Shown: positions 17,783-25,592, counted from the first letter of the stretch. The stretch: DNA of 64,000 nucleotides from Brevundimonas sp. (GCF_013912005.1 NZ_JACESB010000004.1:110666-174665), one strand, 5' to 3'. Notes: generated from the letters alone by a model not told the origin. Numbers and translations: made by a program.

Positions 17783-18139
17783 ATGCTGGTCACCCTGATG
17801 AAGGCCAAGCTGCACCGGGCGACGGTGACCCAGGCCGATCTCGATTACGAGGGCTCGATCGCCATCGACGCCGACCTGCTGGACGCCGCCGGCATCCTGC
17901 CGCACGAGCAGGTGGACGTGCTGAACATCACCAACGGGGCGCGCTTCACCACCTACGCCATCGAGGCGCCGCGCGGCTCGAAGGTCATCGGCGTCAACGG
18001 CGCCGCCGCCCGGCTGGTCCAGAAGAACGACAAGGTGATCGTGGTCACCTACGGCCAGCTGCCGCAGGAGGAGGCCCGCCAGTGGTCGCCGACGGTGGTG
18101 CTGCTCGGCGACCGGAACGAGATCAAGCCGGCGGCCTGA
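17783..18139 (+). CDS. panD: Aspartate 1-decarboxylase proenzyme
   Basis: PanD makes beta-alanine from aspartate for pantothenate and CoA synthesis. It is a pyruvoyl enzyme that self-cleaves between Gly24 and Ser25; the site is present as YEGSIAID with the start chosen, which places the serine at its conserved position 25. LHRATVT near the N-terminus, [12 protein letters not shown], and [18 protein letters not shown] follow. The length is 118 residues, within the family range (about 115-130). It is transcribed divergently from sppA. The longer upstream open frame is not needed. Confidence 0.95.
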   Translation: MLVTLMKAKLHRATVTQADLDYEGSIAIDADLLDAAGILPHEQVDVLNITNGARFTTYAIEAPRGSKVIGVNGAAARLVQKNDKVIVVTYGQLPQEEARQWSPTVVLLGDRNEIKPAA

Positions 18140-18214
18140 ACGTCGCCTTCGAGATCGACCGGGGCGCTTGACGACGCGCGCCTCCGGGCCTCTCCTCCGC
18201 TCCGGAGGATCGAC

Positions 18215-18490
18215 ATGAACCGCACCCTGCGCGCCGTTCGCTGGCCCCTGTACGGCGCCTATCTGGTCGCCGCCGCCGGAGCGCTCATGCTGGCGCTGCC
18301 GACCGGCCTCGCCCTGCTGGGCATGCCGGCCGAACGGGTCACCTTTCTTCCGCTCACCGTGACGGGCCTGCCGTGGAGCGCGCCGCTGTTCATGCTGCAG
18401 CTCGACTCGGTGACGACCCTGGCCATCGCCATGGTGGCCACGGTGCTGAACGTCGCCGTCGGCCTGATGCTGGCCCGGTCGGTCGACTGA
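18215..18490 (+). CDS. Small hydrophobic membrane protein, function unknown
   Basis: The 91-residue protein has two clear membrane segments (about residues 10-35 and 65-87) separated by a short loop with prolines. The ATG is preceded by CTCCGGAGGATCGAC, a strong ribosome binding site, which supports real expression. No family is recognised. It is 75 bases after panD on the same strand and could be its last co-transcribed gene, and is followed by a GC-rich hairpin. Confidence 0.65.
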   Translation: MNRTLRAVRWPLYGAYLVAAAGALMLALPTGLALLGMPAERVTFLPLTVTGLPWSAPLFMLQLDSVTTLAIAMVATVLNVAVGLMLARSVD

Positions 18491-18498
18491 GCGGGATC

Positions 18499-18523
18499 GG
18501 GAGGACGGCCCGGCCGCCCTCCC
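18499..18523. terminator. GC-rich hairpin between convergent genes
   Basis: GGGAGG (18499-18504) pairs with CCTCCC (18518-18523), with GGC/GCC extending the stem inside. There is no T-run on either side, so it is only a candidate terminator between the small membrane protein gene and the convergent SIMPL gene. Confidence 0.35.
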
Positions 18524-18536
18524 CTCTCCGGCGGAA

Positions 18537-19346
18537 TCAGCGCGCCAGGTCGTAGACGCCGGTGATGTCGATCCGCACCGTCAGCTCCCCGGCCGCGACG
18601 GGGGTCGAGCCGGCGTCCATGGCCATCTCGGCCCGGGCGTACATCGGGCGCGGCGGCTGGGGCGCATAGCCGCCGCCCTCGGTCAGCGAGCGGATCCCGC
18701 CCAGACGGACCCCGAGCGCGTCGGCGTAGAGCGCGGCCTTGGCCTGCAGGTTGCGCACCGCCAGCTGGCGGGCGCGGTTCTCGGCGGCCGTGGGATCCTC
18801 GAGACCGAAGCTGATGCCGTCGATCTGGTTGACCCCGGCGGCGACGACGGCGTCGGCGGTCGAACCGACCCGCTCCAGATCATGGATCACCACCGTGACG
18901 CGGTTCACGGCCTGGTAGCCGCGCAGCCGGGGCGGCTCGTTCTGCTGGTAGTCGTACTGGGCCGACAGGTTGAGCCCGGAGGTCTGGACGTCGCGCTCGG
19001 CGATGCCGGCCCGCCGCAGGGCGGCCATGACCCTGTTCATCTGCGCCGCGTTCTGGCTCATCGCCTCGGCGGCGGTGGCGGCCTCGGTGGCGACGCCGAA
19101 GGTGATGGTCGCCATGTCCGGCGCCGCCTTGACCTCGCCATAGGCCGACAGGTTCAGCGCCGGGCGCTCGGTCACCGCCTGGATGGTCAGCGGGGCGCCG
19201 CCCTCGGGCTGCGACTGGGCGCGGGCGGCGGGCGCGGCGAGGGCCAGGGCGGCCGCGGCCAGCAGGCCGCCGCTGACGAGCAGCGCGCGGCTGGACAGGG
19301 CGGGCGCGGTCCGGGCGACGGGGGCGGCGGGGACGGGGCGGTTCAT
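18537..19346 (-). CDS. SIMPL domain (DUF541) exported protein
   Basis: The 269-residue protein starts with a signal peptide (residues about 20-43, ending ARAQ) and carries one SIMPL/DUF541 domain, recognised by LNLSAYGEVKAAPDMATITFGV near residue 65 and the QTSGLNLSAQYDYQQ segment near 120, followed by RLRGYQAVNRVTVVIHDL. SIMPL proteins (for example E. coli YggE) are periplasmic and are linked to oxidative stress, but their biochemical role is not settled. The ATG follows AGGAG at a good distance. No operon partner is evident. Confidence 0.85.
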   Translation of the reverse strand: MNRPVPAAPVARTAPALSSRALLVSGGLLAAAALALAAPAARAQSQPEGGAPLTIQAVTERPALNLSAYGEVKAAPDMATITFGVATEAATAAEAMSQNAAQMNRVMAALRRAGIAERDVQTSGLNLSAQYDYQQNEPPRLRGYQAVNRVTVVIHDLERVGSTADAVVAAGVNQIDGISFGLEDPTAAENRARQLAVRNLQAKAALYADALGVRLGGIRSLTEGGGYAPQPPRPMYARAEMAMDAGSTPVAAGELTVRIDITGVYDLAR

Positions 19347-19500
19347 GGAGGTCTCCTGATGCGGGGCGGTCCGTCGTTCCCGATGCTGGGCGCGGACCGT
19401 GGCGACACCTTGGCCGTTCACGCCTGAACAAGCGTGCAGGATCGTCGGCAGGTTCCGTTCATCGACGGACAGGGGCGGCTCCCGGGACACGGATGCCGCT

Positions 19501-19528
19501 TTGCAAGCCCCGCCGGCGCCTGCTAGGC
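19501..19528 (+). promoter_or_regulatory. Predicted promoter of the CAU tRNA
   Basis: TTGCAA at 19501-19506 and GCTAGGC at 19522-19528 are 15 bases apart and end 17 bases before the tRNA 5' end, a usual arrangement for a short-leader tRNA transcript. Confidence 0.5.
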
Positions 19529-19545
19529 GAGGCCGCCGCCACGGC

Positions 19546-19618
19546 GGGCCCGTAGCTCAATGGTTAGAGCCGACCGCTCATAACGGTCTGGTTGCAGGTT
19601 CGAGTCCTGCCGGGCCTA
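19546..19618 (+). tRNA. tRNA with CAU anticodon, probably tRNA-Ile2 (lysidine type)
   Basis: A complete cloverleaf can be drawn: acceptor stem 19546-19552 with 19611-19617 (first pair G-U), D arm from GCTC at 19555, anticodon stem GACCG/CGGTC at 19572-19576 and 19584-19588, anticodon CAT at 19579-19581 in loop CTCATAA, and T arm GCAGG/CCTGC around TTCGAGT. The discriminator is A19618; the 3' CCA is not fully encoded (ACCG follows). The D-loop and consecutive C4-G69 and C5-G68 pairs resemble E. coli tRNA-Ile(CAU), which TilS modifies, rather than elongator Met. Elongator tRNA-Met remains possible. Confidence 0.9.
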
Positions 19619-19795
19619 CCGCAGGCGCGGCCGGCGCGCCTCGATCTCGGCGCTGATCCGCCGCAGGGCGCCCGGCGACGCTCGTTCCAGCTCGCGCAGC
19701 AGGGCGCCGAGGCCGGCGCGGCCGTCGGCGCTGGCGGGGTTCAGCCTCGCCTGCACCAGTCCGCCCGCCAGCCGCTCGCGATCCTCCGCCGTCAT
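19616..19795 (-). CDS. 59-residue protein of unknown function, behind a LexA-type box
   Basis: An ATG at 19795-19793 is preceded by a perfect GGAGG 6 bases away and opens a 59-codon frame ending in TAG at 19618-19616. The product begins MTAEDRERLAGGLVQARL and ends EIEARRPRLR. It is charged and probably helical, with no membrane segment or signal peptide, and no family is recognised. Its last codon overlaps the 3' end of the tRNA gene on the opposite strand. A GTTC-N7-GTTC motif lies 60 bases upstream, with a TTGACGG between it and the gene, suggesting damage-induced expression. Coding status is supported by the ribosome binding site and codon pattern only. Confidence 0.62.
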   Translation of the reverse strand: MTAEDRERLAGGLVQARLNPASADGRAGLGALLRELERASPGALRRISAEIEARRPRLR

Positions 19796-19854
19796 CCGCG
19801 CCTCCTGTCCGGAGGTCGTTGTGGAGCCTGGCCCGCGCGTCCGTCAACCGATTT

Positions 19855-19869
19855 GTTCGCTCTTTGTTC
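19855..19869. promoter_or_regulatory. Candidate LexA (SOS) box, GTTC-N7-GTTC
   Basis: GTTC at 19855-19858 and GTTC at 19866-19869 are separated by exactly 7 bases, the direct-repeat LexA site of alphaproteobacteria. On the minus strand it lies 7 bases upstream of a TTGACGG -35-like element (19847-19841), itself about 45 bases from the start of the 59-residue ORF. The neighbouring minus-strand gene (19903-20205) ends upstream of it, so the short ORF is the only sensible target. An 8-base match can occur by chance in 64 kb, so this is suggestive only. Confidence 0.5.
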
Positions 19870-19902
19870 CGGAAAGACGCCCGTCGCGCGAGAGGGCGCG
19901 GG

Positions 19903-20205
19903 TCAGCGGAAAACGGAAATGGCGGCGACGAGGGCGAAGAGAAGGGCGACGGCGACGGCGATCGCATACCAGACCTTGGGGGGCGCGCGCAGACCGCCGC
20001 CGGTTTCGCCTTCGGGGATGATGGGGAGAGGCCGCCGGCCTTCGCCCGTCTCCGTCCGCCCCGCCTGCCCGCCTCCCGCCGCGGGAGCGCCGCCCGCCTC
20101 GGCGTCCGTACCCGGAGGCGACATCCCGGGGTCGAACACCGGAACGCTGGCGTTTGCGCGGCGCTTGCGCCACTGGTCATCCTTGGCCTGGAGCGGACTG
20201 GTCAT
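19903..20205 (-). CDS. Tail-anchored small protein, function unknown
   Basis: The 100-residue protein has a charged N-terminus (QAKDDQWRKRRANA), a low-complexity middle rich in Gly, Ala, Pro and Glu, and a single membrane segment at its very C-terminus (about residues 78-99, YAIAVAVALLFALVAAISVF). This is a tail-anchor layout, with the bulk in the cytoplasm. No family is recognised. Codon use is like its neighbours. It starts 46 bases downstream of the end of the beta-helix gene on the same strand and could be in the same transcript. Confidence 0.65.
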   Translation of the reverse strand: MTSPLQAKDDQWRKRRANASVPVFDPGMSPPGTDAEAGGAPAAGGGQAGRTETGEGRRPLPIIPEGETGGGLRAPPKVWYAIAVAVALLFALVAAISVFR

Positions 20206-20250
20206 GGCGGGGACAACCGCCGGGCGCGGCGGTCGTTCCCCGTGCGCGCC

Positions 20251-21741
20251 TCACCAGCCCCAACCGCCGCCGCGCCGCCAGCGATCCTCGCCGCGCCAGC
20301 GGTCGTCGCCGATGTAGCGCCCGTCGCGGTCGTACCAGCCGTAGCCGTCGCGGTACCGGTCGTACCCGTCCAGCTGATAGCCGTCGTCATAGTACGGCAG
20401 GCCGAACAGGCCGTCCTCGGCGTCCCACCACTCGCGCGGATAGGAGCCGTGGGCGCACTCCCAGCCGTCGCCGGGACGCCAGTAGGGTTCGTAACGTCCG
20501 CGGTAGCGGTCGCGGAAGGACGGTCGGCAGACGGACTGCGACCAGACGCGGTTGCCGTGCGCCTCCACGCTGGCGCGGGGCTCGCGGTAGATCACCTCGT
20601 CCATCCCGCCGGCGAAGACGTTGTCGACGATCACGGCATGTCCCGCAGCGGCGGCGACGCCGACGGTGGAGGCCCGGATGCGGCTGTCCTCGAGCCGGAG
20701 CTCGCCGCTGTAGAGCACCGCCCCCTTGTCCGCCCGGCAGATGCGGCTGTCCTTGATCGCGACGGAGGCGCCCTCGACCACCACGCCCTCCACATAGCCG
20801 CAGACGGCGGCGTTCTCGATCTCGACCCGGCCGTAATCGCGGCCCGAGCGGATCAGCAGGCCGATCGAGCGGGGGCCGAAGCTGTTGGGCGCGTTCGTGC
20901 CCTTGAGGGTGGTGGCGGCGATGCGCGAGGTCTGGCCGGGGCCAGGAGTCAGCTCCATGCCCGACTGGGCGCCCAGCACCGTCAGCTCCCAGGCGTTCAG
21001 CACCGCCCCGTCGGCGACGATGGCCGGAGCGATGGTCTGGGCGTCGAGCACGGCGTTGCGGATGTCCAGCAGCCCGCCGTCGGCGTAGATCGCCGCCTCA
21101 TCCCCGGCGTGCCGGAAGCCGACCCGGTTCATCACGATCTCGGCCCCGTAGCCGACCACGCAGGCGGCGTCGCCCGCCCTCGGCGAGGCGAACACGACGT
21201 CGCGGATCTCGACCCGCACGCCCTGCGCCACGGTCATGCAGGGCAGGCCGTCAGGCGCCTGCAGCGTCAGCTGGGCGCTCCGCTCCCAGTCGCGGGGATC
21301 GAAGCCGCCCTCGCCGATGAGGGTCAGCGGCTTGTCGATGTTCAGCCACCCCACGCAGGGCCCGCCGCGGGCCCGCAGAACCAGGGTCCCGCCGGGGCGG
21401 ACGCGGCGCACCGCGTCCTCCACCGCGCCGGCGCCGGGATTGCCGCCGCAGTCGACCAGCACGATCTCCTCGCTGCCCGGGCGGTACCCGCCGGGGCGCC
21501 AGTCGGGGCCCCGGTCGGGACGGTGGCGTCGATAGTCGTAGCGTCGATGATGCGCGCCGCGGTTGCGATACGTCCGGGCCGGCGGGTCGAGCAGCAGGCC
21601 GAAGTTGGGCCGGGTCTGGCTCTCCACCTTGGCGGCCACCTGGGCGCGCGCCGTCGGCGCGTCGAGCAGGGCGAAGGCCGCGAGGGCCGCCGCAATTCCA
21701 GCGGCGGCGCCGATCAGGCCGAGCGGGGTGCGGATCGTCAT
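20251..21741 (-). CDS. Exported right-handed parallel beta-helix protein
   Basis: The 496-residue protein has a signal peptide (residues about 1-34, ending ARAQ), a His/Arg/Tyr-rich linker, then a long region of short repeated strands with the pectate-lyase-like pattern (GVRVEIRDVVF, GGLLDIRNAVLDA, GRVEIENAAVCG, GASVAIKDSRIC, SGELRLEDSRIRA, GHAVIVDNVFAGG). The C-terminal 90 residues are an unusual tail rich in Tyr, Asp, Arg, Gly and Trp. Beta-helix proteins often bind or cleave polysaccharides, but no catalytic residues can be assigned. It follows the Sel1 gene by 15 bases and is probably co-transcribed and functionally paired with it. Confidence 0.82.
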   Translation of the reverse strand: MTIRTPLGLIGAAAGIAAALAAFALLDAPTARAQVAAKVESQTRPNFGLLLDPPARTYRNRGAHHRRYDYRRHRPDRGPDWRPGGYRPGSEEIVLVDCGGNPGAGAVEDAVRRVRPGGTLVLRARGGPCVGWLNIDKPLTLIGEGGFDPRDWERSAQLTLQAPDGLPCMTVAQGVRVEIRDVVFASPRAGDAACVVGYGAEIVMNRVGFRHAGDEAAIYADGGLLDIRNAVLDAQTIAPAIVADGAVLNAWELTVLGAQSGMELTPGPGQTSRIAATTLKGTNAPNSFGPRSIGLLIRSGRDYGRVEIENAAVCGYVEGVVVEGASVAIKDSRICRADKGAVLYSGELRLEDSRIRASTVGVAAAAGHAVIVDNVFAGGMDEVIYREPRASVEAHGNRVWSQSVCRPSFRDRYRGRYEPYWRPGDGWECAHGSYPREWWDAEDGLFGLPYYDDGYQLDGYDRYRDGYGWYDRDGRYIGDDRWRGEDRWRRGGGWGW

Positions 21742-21756
21742 GGGTTCTCGCCCTCC

Positions 21757-23235
21757 TTAGCGGCGCTGCGAACGGGAGACCTGGGCCAGCACCGCCTGCA
21801 GCCGGCCCGCCGAGGGGCCGAAACCCGACAGGGCGGAGTCGATGCGCAGGGCGACGGCCTGGGCCTTGTCCTGGTCGGCGACCCCCGACACCCCCAGGGC
21901 GAAGTAGCTGGACATGGCGAACTTGGCTTCGGGGCTCCCCTGCCGCGCCGCCTCCTCGAACCATTTGAAGGCGCGCGCATAATCGGCCGGGAGGCCGACG
22001 CCCTCGGCGTACATCACCGCCAGCACCAGCTGCGCCTCCGAGGAGCCGTTGACGGCGGCGAGCTGGATCGCCCGCACCCGTTCCAGGTGCGACAGGCGCC
22101 CCTCCATGGCGTGGCCGAGCATGGCCTCGAGCGTCTCGATCTGCCGCTTCGACAGATCCTCCGGCCGCTGGGGCGCGGCGTCCGTCACGCCGAGATAGCG
22201 CAGGGCGCGGCCGACGTGGATGAACGGCAGTTCGCCGCCCATCCGCGACAGGGCGTATTCCGAGGCGTCGCCGCGCGGACGGCTTTCGTCGGAGAAGGGC
22301 ACCCCGGACTGCGGCGCCTCGTTCGGGTAGAACTCGAACGGCGGGGTCCACTGCCGCGCCTTGGCCTCGACGAAGCTGCGATAGCGGCTGCGGCCCGGCG
22401 CCGAGCGCTCGAAGTCGCTCATCAGCACATAGGCGCCGACGTCGCCGGTCTGCACGGCCAGATAGTTGTAGAGGTAGGCGTCGACGTCGTTCCGCTGGAA
22501 CAGGTTGACCGCTGCCTGGTAGCCGCGCCGTCGCCGCTCCCCGCCGCCGAGATGATCGCCGCCCCGGCCCCACGCCTCGCGCGCCTCGCGATTGTCCTCA
22601 GGCTCGCCGAAGGGGCCGTACAGGCCGTCGTGCAGGCGGGCCAGGGTGCGATAGCCCTCGGCGTCCTGGGTCGACAGGACGTAGATCACCCGGTCGCGGA
22701 CGGCCTCCTGCTCCTCCCGGGTCATCTGCCCCAGCAGGCGGTCCAGCCGGAGATAGGCCGTGTGGCGTTCCCAGGCGCGGCAGTCGTCGTATTTCGACAG
22801 CGGCCGCCACCCGCCCCAGCCGTCACGCCGCACCCGGTTGATCGGGGCGTAGCCCTCGTCGTTGGCCAGCGCCATGGCGTACCAGGTGGCGCTCTCGATC
22901 GGATCCTCGATGTTCTTGTCGGTGGCGCGCACGGCGGAATAGCGCGACCCCAGCTCCAGCTGGGCGAAGAAGTCGCCGCGGAAGGCCGCGCGCCGGAGCG
23001 CCCTCAGTCCCGTCTCCTGGGCGTTGAACTCGGAGCCGGTGAGGGAGGCGGGCCTCGGGCAGCTGTTGCCGTCGCTGCCGCCGCCCTGCCAGAAGCGGAC
23101 GCCGCCACGGTCGCCGCAGGACACCATGCCCAGCGCGGTCAACGCCAGCACCCCCGCCACCGCAGCCACCGCCACCGGTCCCCGGGAGCGGCCGTCGCGC
23201 GAGCGTCGTTCGTGTGTGGCTTCGCCCTCGGCCAT
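21757..23235 (-). CDS. Sel1-repeat (TPR-like) membrane-anchored or exported protein
   Basis: The 492-residue protein starts with a charged segment (MAEGEATHERRSRDGRS) followed by a hydrophobic stretch at about residues 20-42 that may be an anchor or signal peptide. Sel1-like repeats are clearest near the C-terminus (AQLVLAVMYAEGVGLPADYARAFKWFEEAA, then SPEAKFAMSSYFALGV), with a further helical repeat near residues 75-100 (FFAQLELGSRYSA). Sel1 repeats mediate protein-protein contacts. ATG at 23235 was chosen because GAGGGAGT precedes it; an in-frame GTG at 23247 is an alternative. It forms a pair with the beta-helix gene. Confidence 0.8.
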   Translation of the reverse strand: MAEGEATHERRSRDGRSRGPVAVAAVAGVLALTALGMVSCGDRGGVRFWQGGGSDGNSCPRPASLTGSEFNAQETGLRALRRAAFRGDFFAQLELGSRYSAVRATDKNIEDPIESATWYAMALANDEGYAPINRVRRDGWGGWRPLSKYDDCRAWERHTAYLRLDRLLGQMTREEQEAVRDRVIYVLSTQDAEGYRTLARLHDGLYGPFGEPEDNREAREAWGRGGDHLGGGERRRRGYQAAVNLFQRNDVDAYLYNYLAVQTGDVGAYVLMSDFERSAPGRSRYRSFVEAKARQWTPPFEFYPNEAPQSGVPFSDESRPRGDASEYALSRMGGELPFIHVGRALRYLGVTDAAPQRPEDLSKRQIETLEAMLGHAMEGRLSHLERVRAIQLAAVNGSSEAQLVLAVMYAEGVGLPADYARAFKWFEEAARQGSPEAKFAMSSYFALGVSGVADQDKAQAVALRIDSALSGFGPSAGRLQAVLAQVSRSQRR

Positions 23236-23272
23236 ACTCCCTCGCACCCCTCTGGTCGGGCCGCGCCCGGTC

Positions 23273-23329
23273 GTTAACCTTTGCGGGACCGCGACAGTCC
23301 GGTCCAGTTAAGGTCCTGTCAAGGTTAAC
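23273..23329. repeat. Perfect 9-bp inverted repeat with TTAA cores upstream of the Sel1/beta-helix pair
   Basis: GTTAACCTT at 23273-23281 and AAGGTTAAC at 23321-23329 are perfect reverse complements, and a third half-site (GTTAAGG) begins at 23307. The three TTAA cores are offset by 34 and 17 bases. AT-rich cores of this kind are rare in this 70% GC window. They lie in the 256-base gap between the divergent Sel1 and fRMsr genes, so a shared operator is possible. The rest of the gap shows no gene. Confidence 0.45.
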
Positions 23330-23459
23330 GCCGTTTTGCGACAAAGCGTTGCCGTGGAGCGGCCATTTTGTGCGGTCGCCCGCCGACTTCCGAAGCGAAT
23401 CAGACGCTTGCGATTCGCTGGACGGGCGAGCCGCCCTCTCGCCAGAAAGGGCGTCGCCG

Positions 23460-23467
23460 CCTATATC
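23460..23467 (+). promoter_or_regulatory. Predicted -10 element of the fRMsr gene
   Basis: CCTATATC is identical to the -10 element proposed for panD and lies 24 bases ahead of the ATG. No convincing -35 element is seen at the expected distance, so the promoter is tentative. Confidence 0.35.
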
Positions 23468-23491
23468 AGCCGCCCCTTCCGGAGACCGCTG

Positions 23492-23986
23492 ATGACCTAC
23501 GTCGCCCGCGACGATCGCCCCGCCGACAAGGCGGAACGCTACGCCGAAGTCGAGGCGGAGATTCTCGCGGTGCTGGAGGGCGAACCCGACCGCGTCGCCC
23601 GCATGGCGACCGTGGCCTCGATGCTGGCCGACGCCTTTCCCGCCTTCTTCTGGACCGGCTTCTACGTCGTCGATCCGTCCCGGGAGAAGGAGCTGGTGGT
23701 CGGCCCCTACCAGGGCACCCTCGGCTGCCTGCGCATCCCGTTCGGGCGTGGCGTCTGCGGTGCCGCGGCGGCGACCCGGACCACCCAGATCGTCGAGGAC
23801 GTGCACGCCTTTCCCGGCCACATCGCCTGCGACAGCCGGTCGGCCAGCGAGATCGTGGTTCCCGTCTCCGACGGCGATGGGCGGCTGATCGCCGTGTTCG
23901 ACGTCGACGCCACCGAAAAGGCGGCGTTCGACAGGATCGACGCGGAGGCGCTGGAGCGGCTGATGGCCAAGGTGTTCGCCGCCTGA
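23492..23986 (+). CDS. msrC: Free methionine-(R)-sulfoxide reductase (GAF domain)
   Basis: The enzyme reduces free L-methionine-(R)-sulfoxide, repairing oxidised methionine. The 164-residue protein is a single GAF domain of the fRMsr (YebR) type: FFWTGFYVVD near residues 50-59, VGPYQGTLGCLRIPFGRGVCG with two cysteines, and HIACDSRSASEIVVPV with the third. All three redox cysteines of the family are present. The ATG follows CCGGAGACC. An in-frame upstream extension exists but adds no conserved residues. Acts in the cytoplasm with thioredoxin. Confidence 0.92.
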   Translation: MTYVARDDRPADKAERYAEVEAEILAVLEGEPDRVARMATVASMLADAFPAFFWTGFYVVDPSREKELVVGPYQGTLGCLRIPFGRGVCGAAAATRTTQIVEDVHAFPGHIACDSRSASEIVVPVSDGDGRLIAVFDVDATEKAAFDRIDAEALERLMAKVFAA

Positions 23987-24022
23987 TCATCTGCTAAGCC
24001 CTCGGTCGCAGAGGAGGACGCG

Positions 24023-24700
24023 ATGGCGGAACGGGTGATCGTGGTGACCGGCGGGCACGGCGCGCTGGGCCGGGCCGTGGTCAAGGCGGCGCAGGCCGAC
24101 GGACTGAAGATTGCGGTGATCGACCACGCCTCGGGGCAGACGGCGCCGCCCGGCGTGCTCGAACTGGGCGGGGTGGACCTGACCGACGCGTCGGCGGCGA
24201 GCCGGGCGATCGATGCGGCCGCGGCGCATTTCGGCCGGCTGGACGCCCTGCTCAACATCGCGGGCGGCTTCGTCTGGCAGACCGCCGAGGCGGCCGAGCC
24301 GGCGTGGGACCGGATGTACGCGCTCAACCTCGTCACCGCCCTGAACGCCAGCCGCGCCGCCCTGCCGCACCTCCGTCGCTCCGACGAGGGCCGGATCGTC
24401 AACGTCGGCGCCGCCGGCGCCGTCAAGGCCGCGGCCGGCATGGGCGCCTACGCCGCCTCGAAGGCCGGGGTGCACCGGCTGACCGAAAGCCTGGCGGAAG
24501 AGCTGAAGGCCACCCGCGTGACCGTGAACGCCGTGCTGCCGTCGATCCTCGACACCGAACAGAACCGCCGCGACATGCCCGACGCCGATCCGGCGACCTG
24601 GGTCCGCCCCGGGGACCTGGCGCGGGTCATGCTGTTCCTGGCGTCGCCGGAAAGCCGCGCCATGACCGGGGCGCTGGTGCCGGTGACCGGGCGCGTCTGA
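24023..24700 (+). CDS. Short-chain dehydrogenase/reductase
   Basis: This 225-residue SDR has the NAD(P)-binding TGGHGALGRAV loop at the N-terminus, LLNIAGGF (the NNAG-equivalent) near residue 80, a serine-poor NVGAAGAV segment, and the catalytic YAASKAG near residue 150. The usual catalytic serine position appears to be alanine or glycine (VGAAGAVKAA), which is unusual and may reduce or change activity. The substrate is unknown. Its TGA overlaps the ATG of the following CitE-like gene by one base (TGATG), implying coupled translation. Confidence 0.85.
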   Translation: MAERVIVVTGGHGALGRAVVKAAQADGLKIAVIDHASGQTAPPGVLELGGVDLTDASAASRAIDAAAAHFGRLDALLNIAGGFVWQTAEAAEPAWDRMYALNLVTALNASRAALPHLRRSDEGRIVNVGAAGAVKAAAGMGAYAASKAGVHRLTESLAEELKATRVTVNAVLPSILDTEQNRRDMPDADPATWVRPGDLARVMLFLASPESRAMTGALVPVTGRV

Positions 24701-25539
24701 TGGGACCGGCCCGCAGCGTCCTGTTCCTGCCGGCCAGCAATCCGCGCGCCATCGAGAAGGCCCGCGCCCTCCCCTGCGACGTGGCGGTGCTGGATCTGGA
24801 GGACGCCGTCGCCCCGGAGGCCAAGGCCGACGCCCGTCGCGCCGCGGCCGCGGCGGTCCGCGCCGGCGGCTGGGGGCCGCGGGCGGCGGTGCGCATCAAC
24901 GGGCTCGACACCGAATGGGGCGCGGACGATCTGGCGGCCCTGGCGGGGACCGGCGTCTCCCTGATCGTGGCGCCCAAGGTCAGCGACGGCGGCGACGTGC
25001 ACACGCTGGCGGCGCGCCTGCCGGAAGGGACGGCGCTCTGGGCCATGGTCGAGACCCCCGCCGCGCTGCTGGCGCTGCCCGACCTGGCCCGGGCGGCCGC
25101 GGACACGCCGCTGGAAGGGCTGATGCTCGGCGTCAACGACCTCGCCCTTGGACTGGGAACCGGCCCTTCGCCGGAGCGGGAGCCGCTGAAGCCGTGGCTG
25201 GCGGCCACGGTCGCCGCCGCCCGCAGCCGCGGACTGCTGGCCGTCGACGGCGTGTTCAACGACTTCACCGACGCCGCGGGCTTCGCGGCCGAGTGCGCCC
25301 AGGCCCGTCTCTACGGCTTCGACGGCAAGAGCCTGATCCATCCCGCGCAGATCGGGCCCGCCAACGCCGCCTTCTCGCCCGCCCCGGAGGAGGTCGCGCG
25401 CGCCCGGGCGGTGGTCGCCGCCTTCGCTTCCCCCGAGGCGGCCGGAAAGGGCGCCATCCGCCTCGACGGCGGCATGGTCGAGCGCCTGCACCTCGCCGCC
25501 GCCGAACGCCTGCTGGCCCGTCTCGACCGGGACGTCTGA
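24700..25539 (+). CDS. HpcH/HpaI-family CoA ester lyase (CitE-like)
   Basis: The 279-residue protein matches stand-alone CitE-like lyases, TIM-barrel enzymes that cleave or form acyl-CoA esters such as malyl-CoA or citramalyl-CoA. Marks are SVLFLPASNPRAIEKA at the N-terminus, DLEDAVAPEAKADAR (metal-binding acidic pair), VRINGLDTEW, a METPAALL glutamate and GVNDLALGLG, and the GFDGKSLIHPAQI signature near residue 210. It is translated in coupled fashion with the SDR gene. The exact ester is unknown; no citrate lyase alpha or gamma subunit is nearby, so citrate lyase itself is unlikely. Confidence 0.87.
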   Translation: MGPARSVLFLPASNPRAIEKARALPCDVAVLDLEDAVAPEAKADARRAAAAAVRAGGWGPRAAVRINGLDTEWGADDLAALAGTGVSLIVAPKVSDGGDVHTLAARLPEGTALWAMVETPAALLALPDLARAAADTPLEGLMLGVNDLALGLGTGPSPEREPLKPWLAATVAAARSRGLLAVDGVFNDFTDAAGFAAECAQARLYGFDGKSLIHPAQIGPANAAFSPAPEEVARARAVVAAFASPEAAGKGAIRLDGGMVERLHLAAAERLLARLDRDV

Positions 25540-25592
25540 GCGGCGTATCAGTCCGTCCAGAAACAGAACGCGCCCCGGGCGCACGGGAATCC

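Noticed and set aside
19819-23277. 1152-codon open frame on the plus strand
   Set aside because: It is antisense to the beta-helix and Sel1 genes. High GC content keeps stops rare in this frame and its sequence has no domain, while the minus-strand genes have signal peptides and repeats.
24700-25539. Citrate lyase beta subunit
   Set aside because: No alpha, gamma or ligase gene is nearby; a stand-alone CitE-like CoA ester lyase is more likely.
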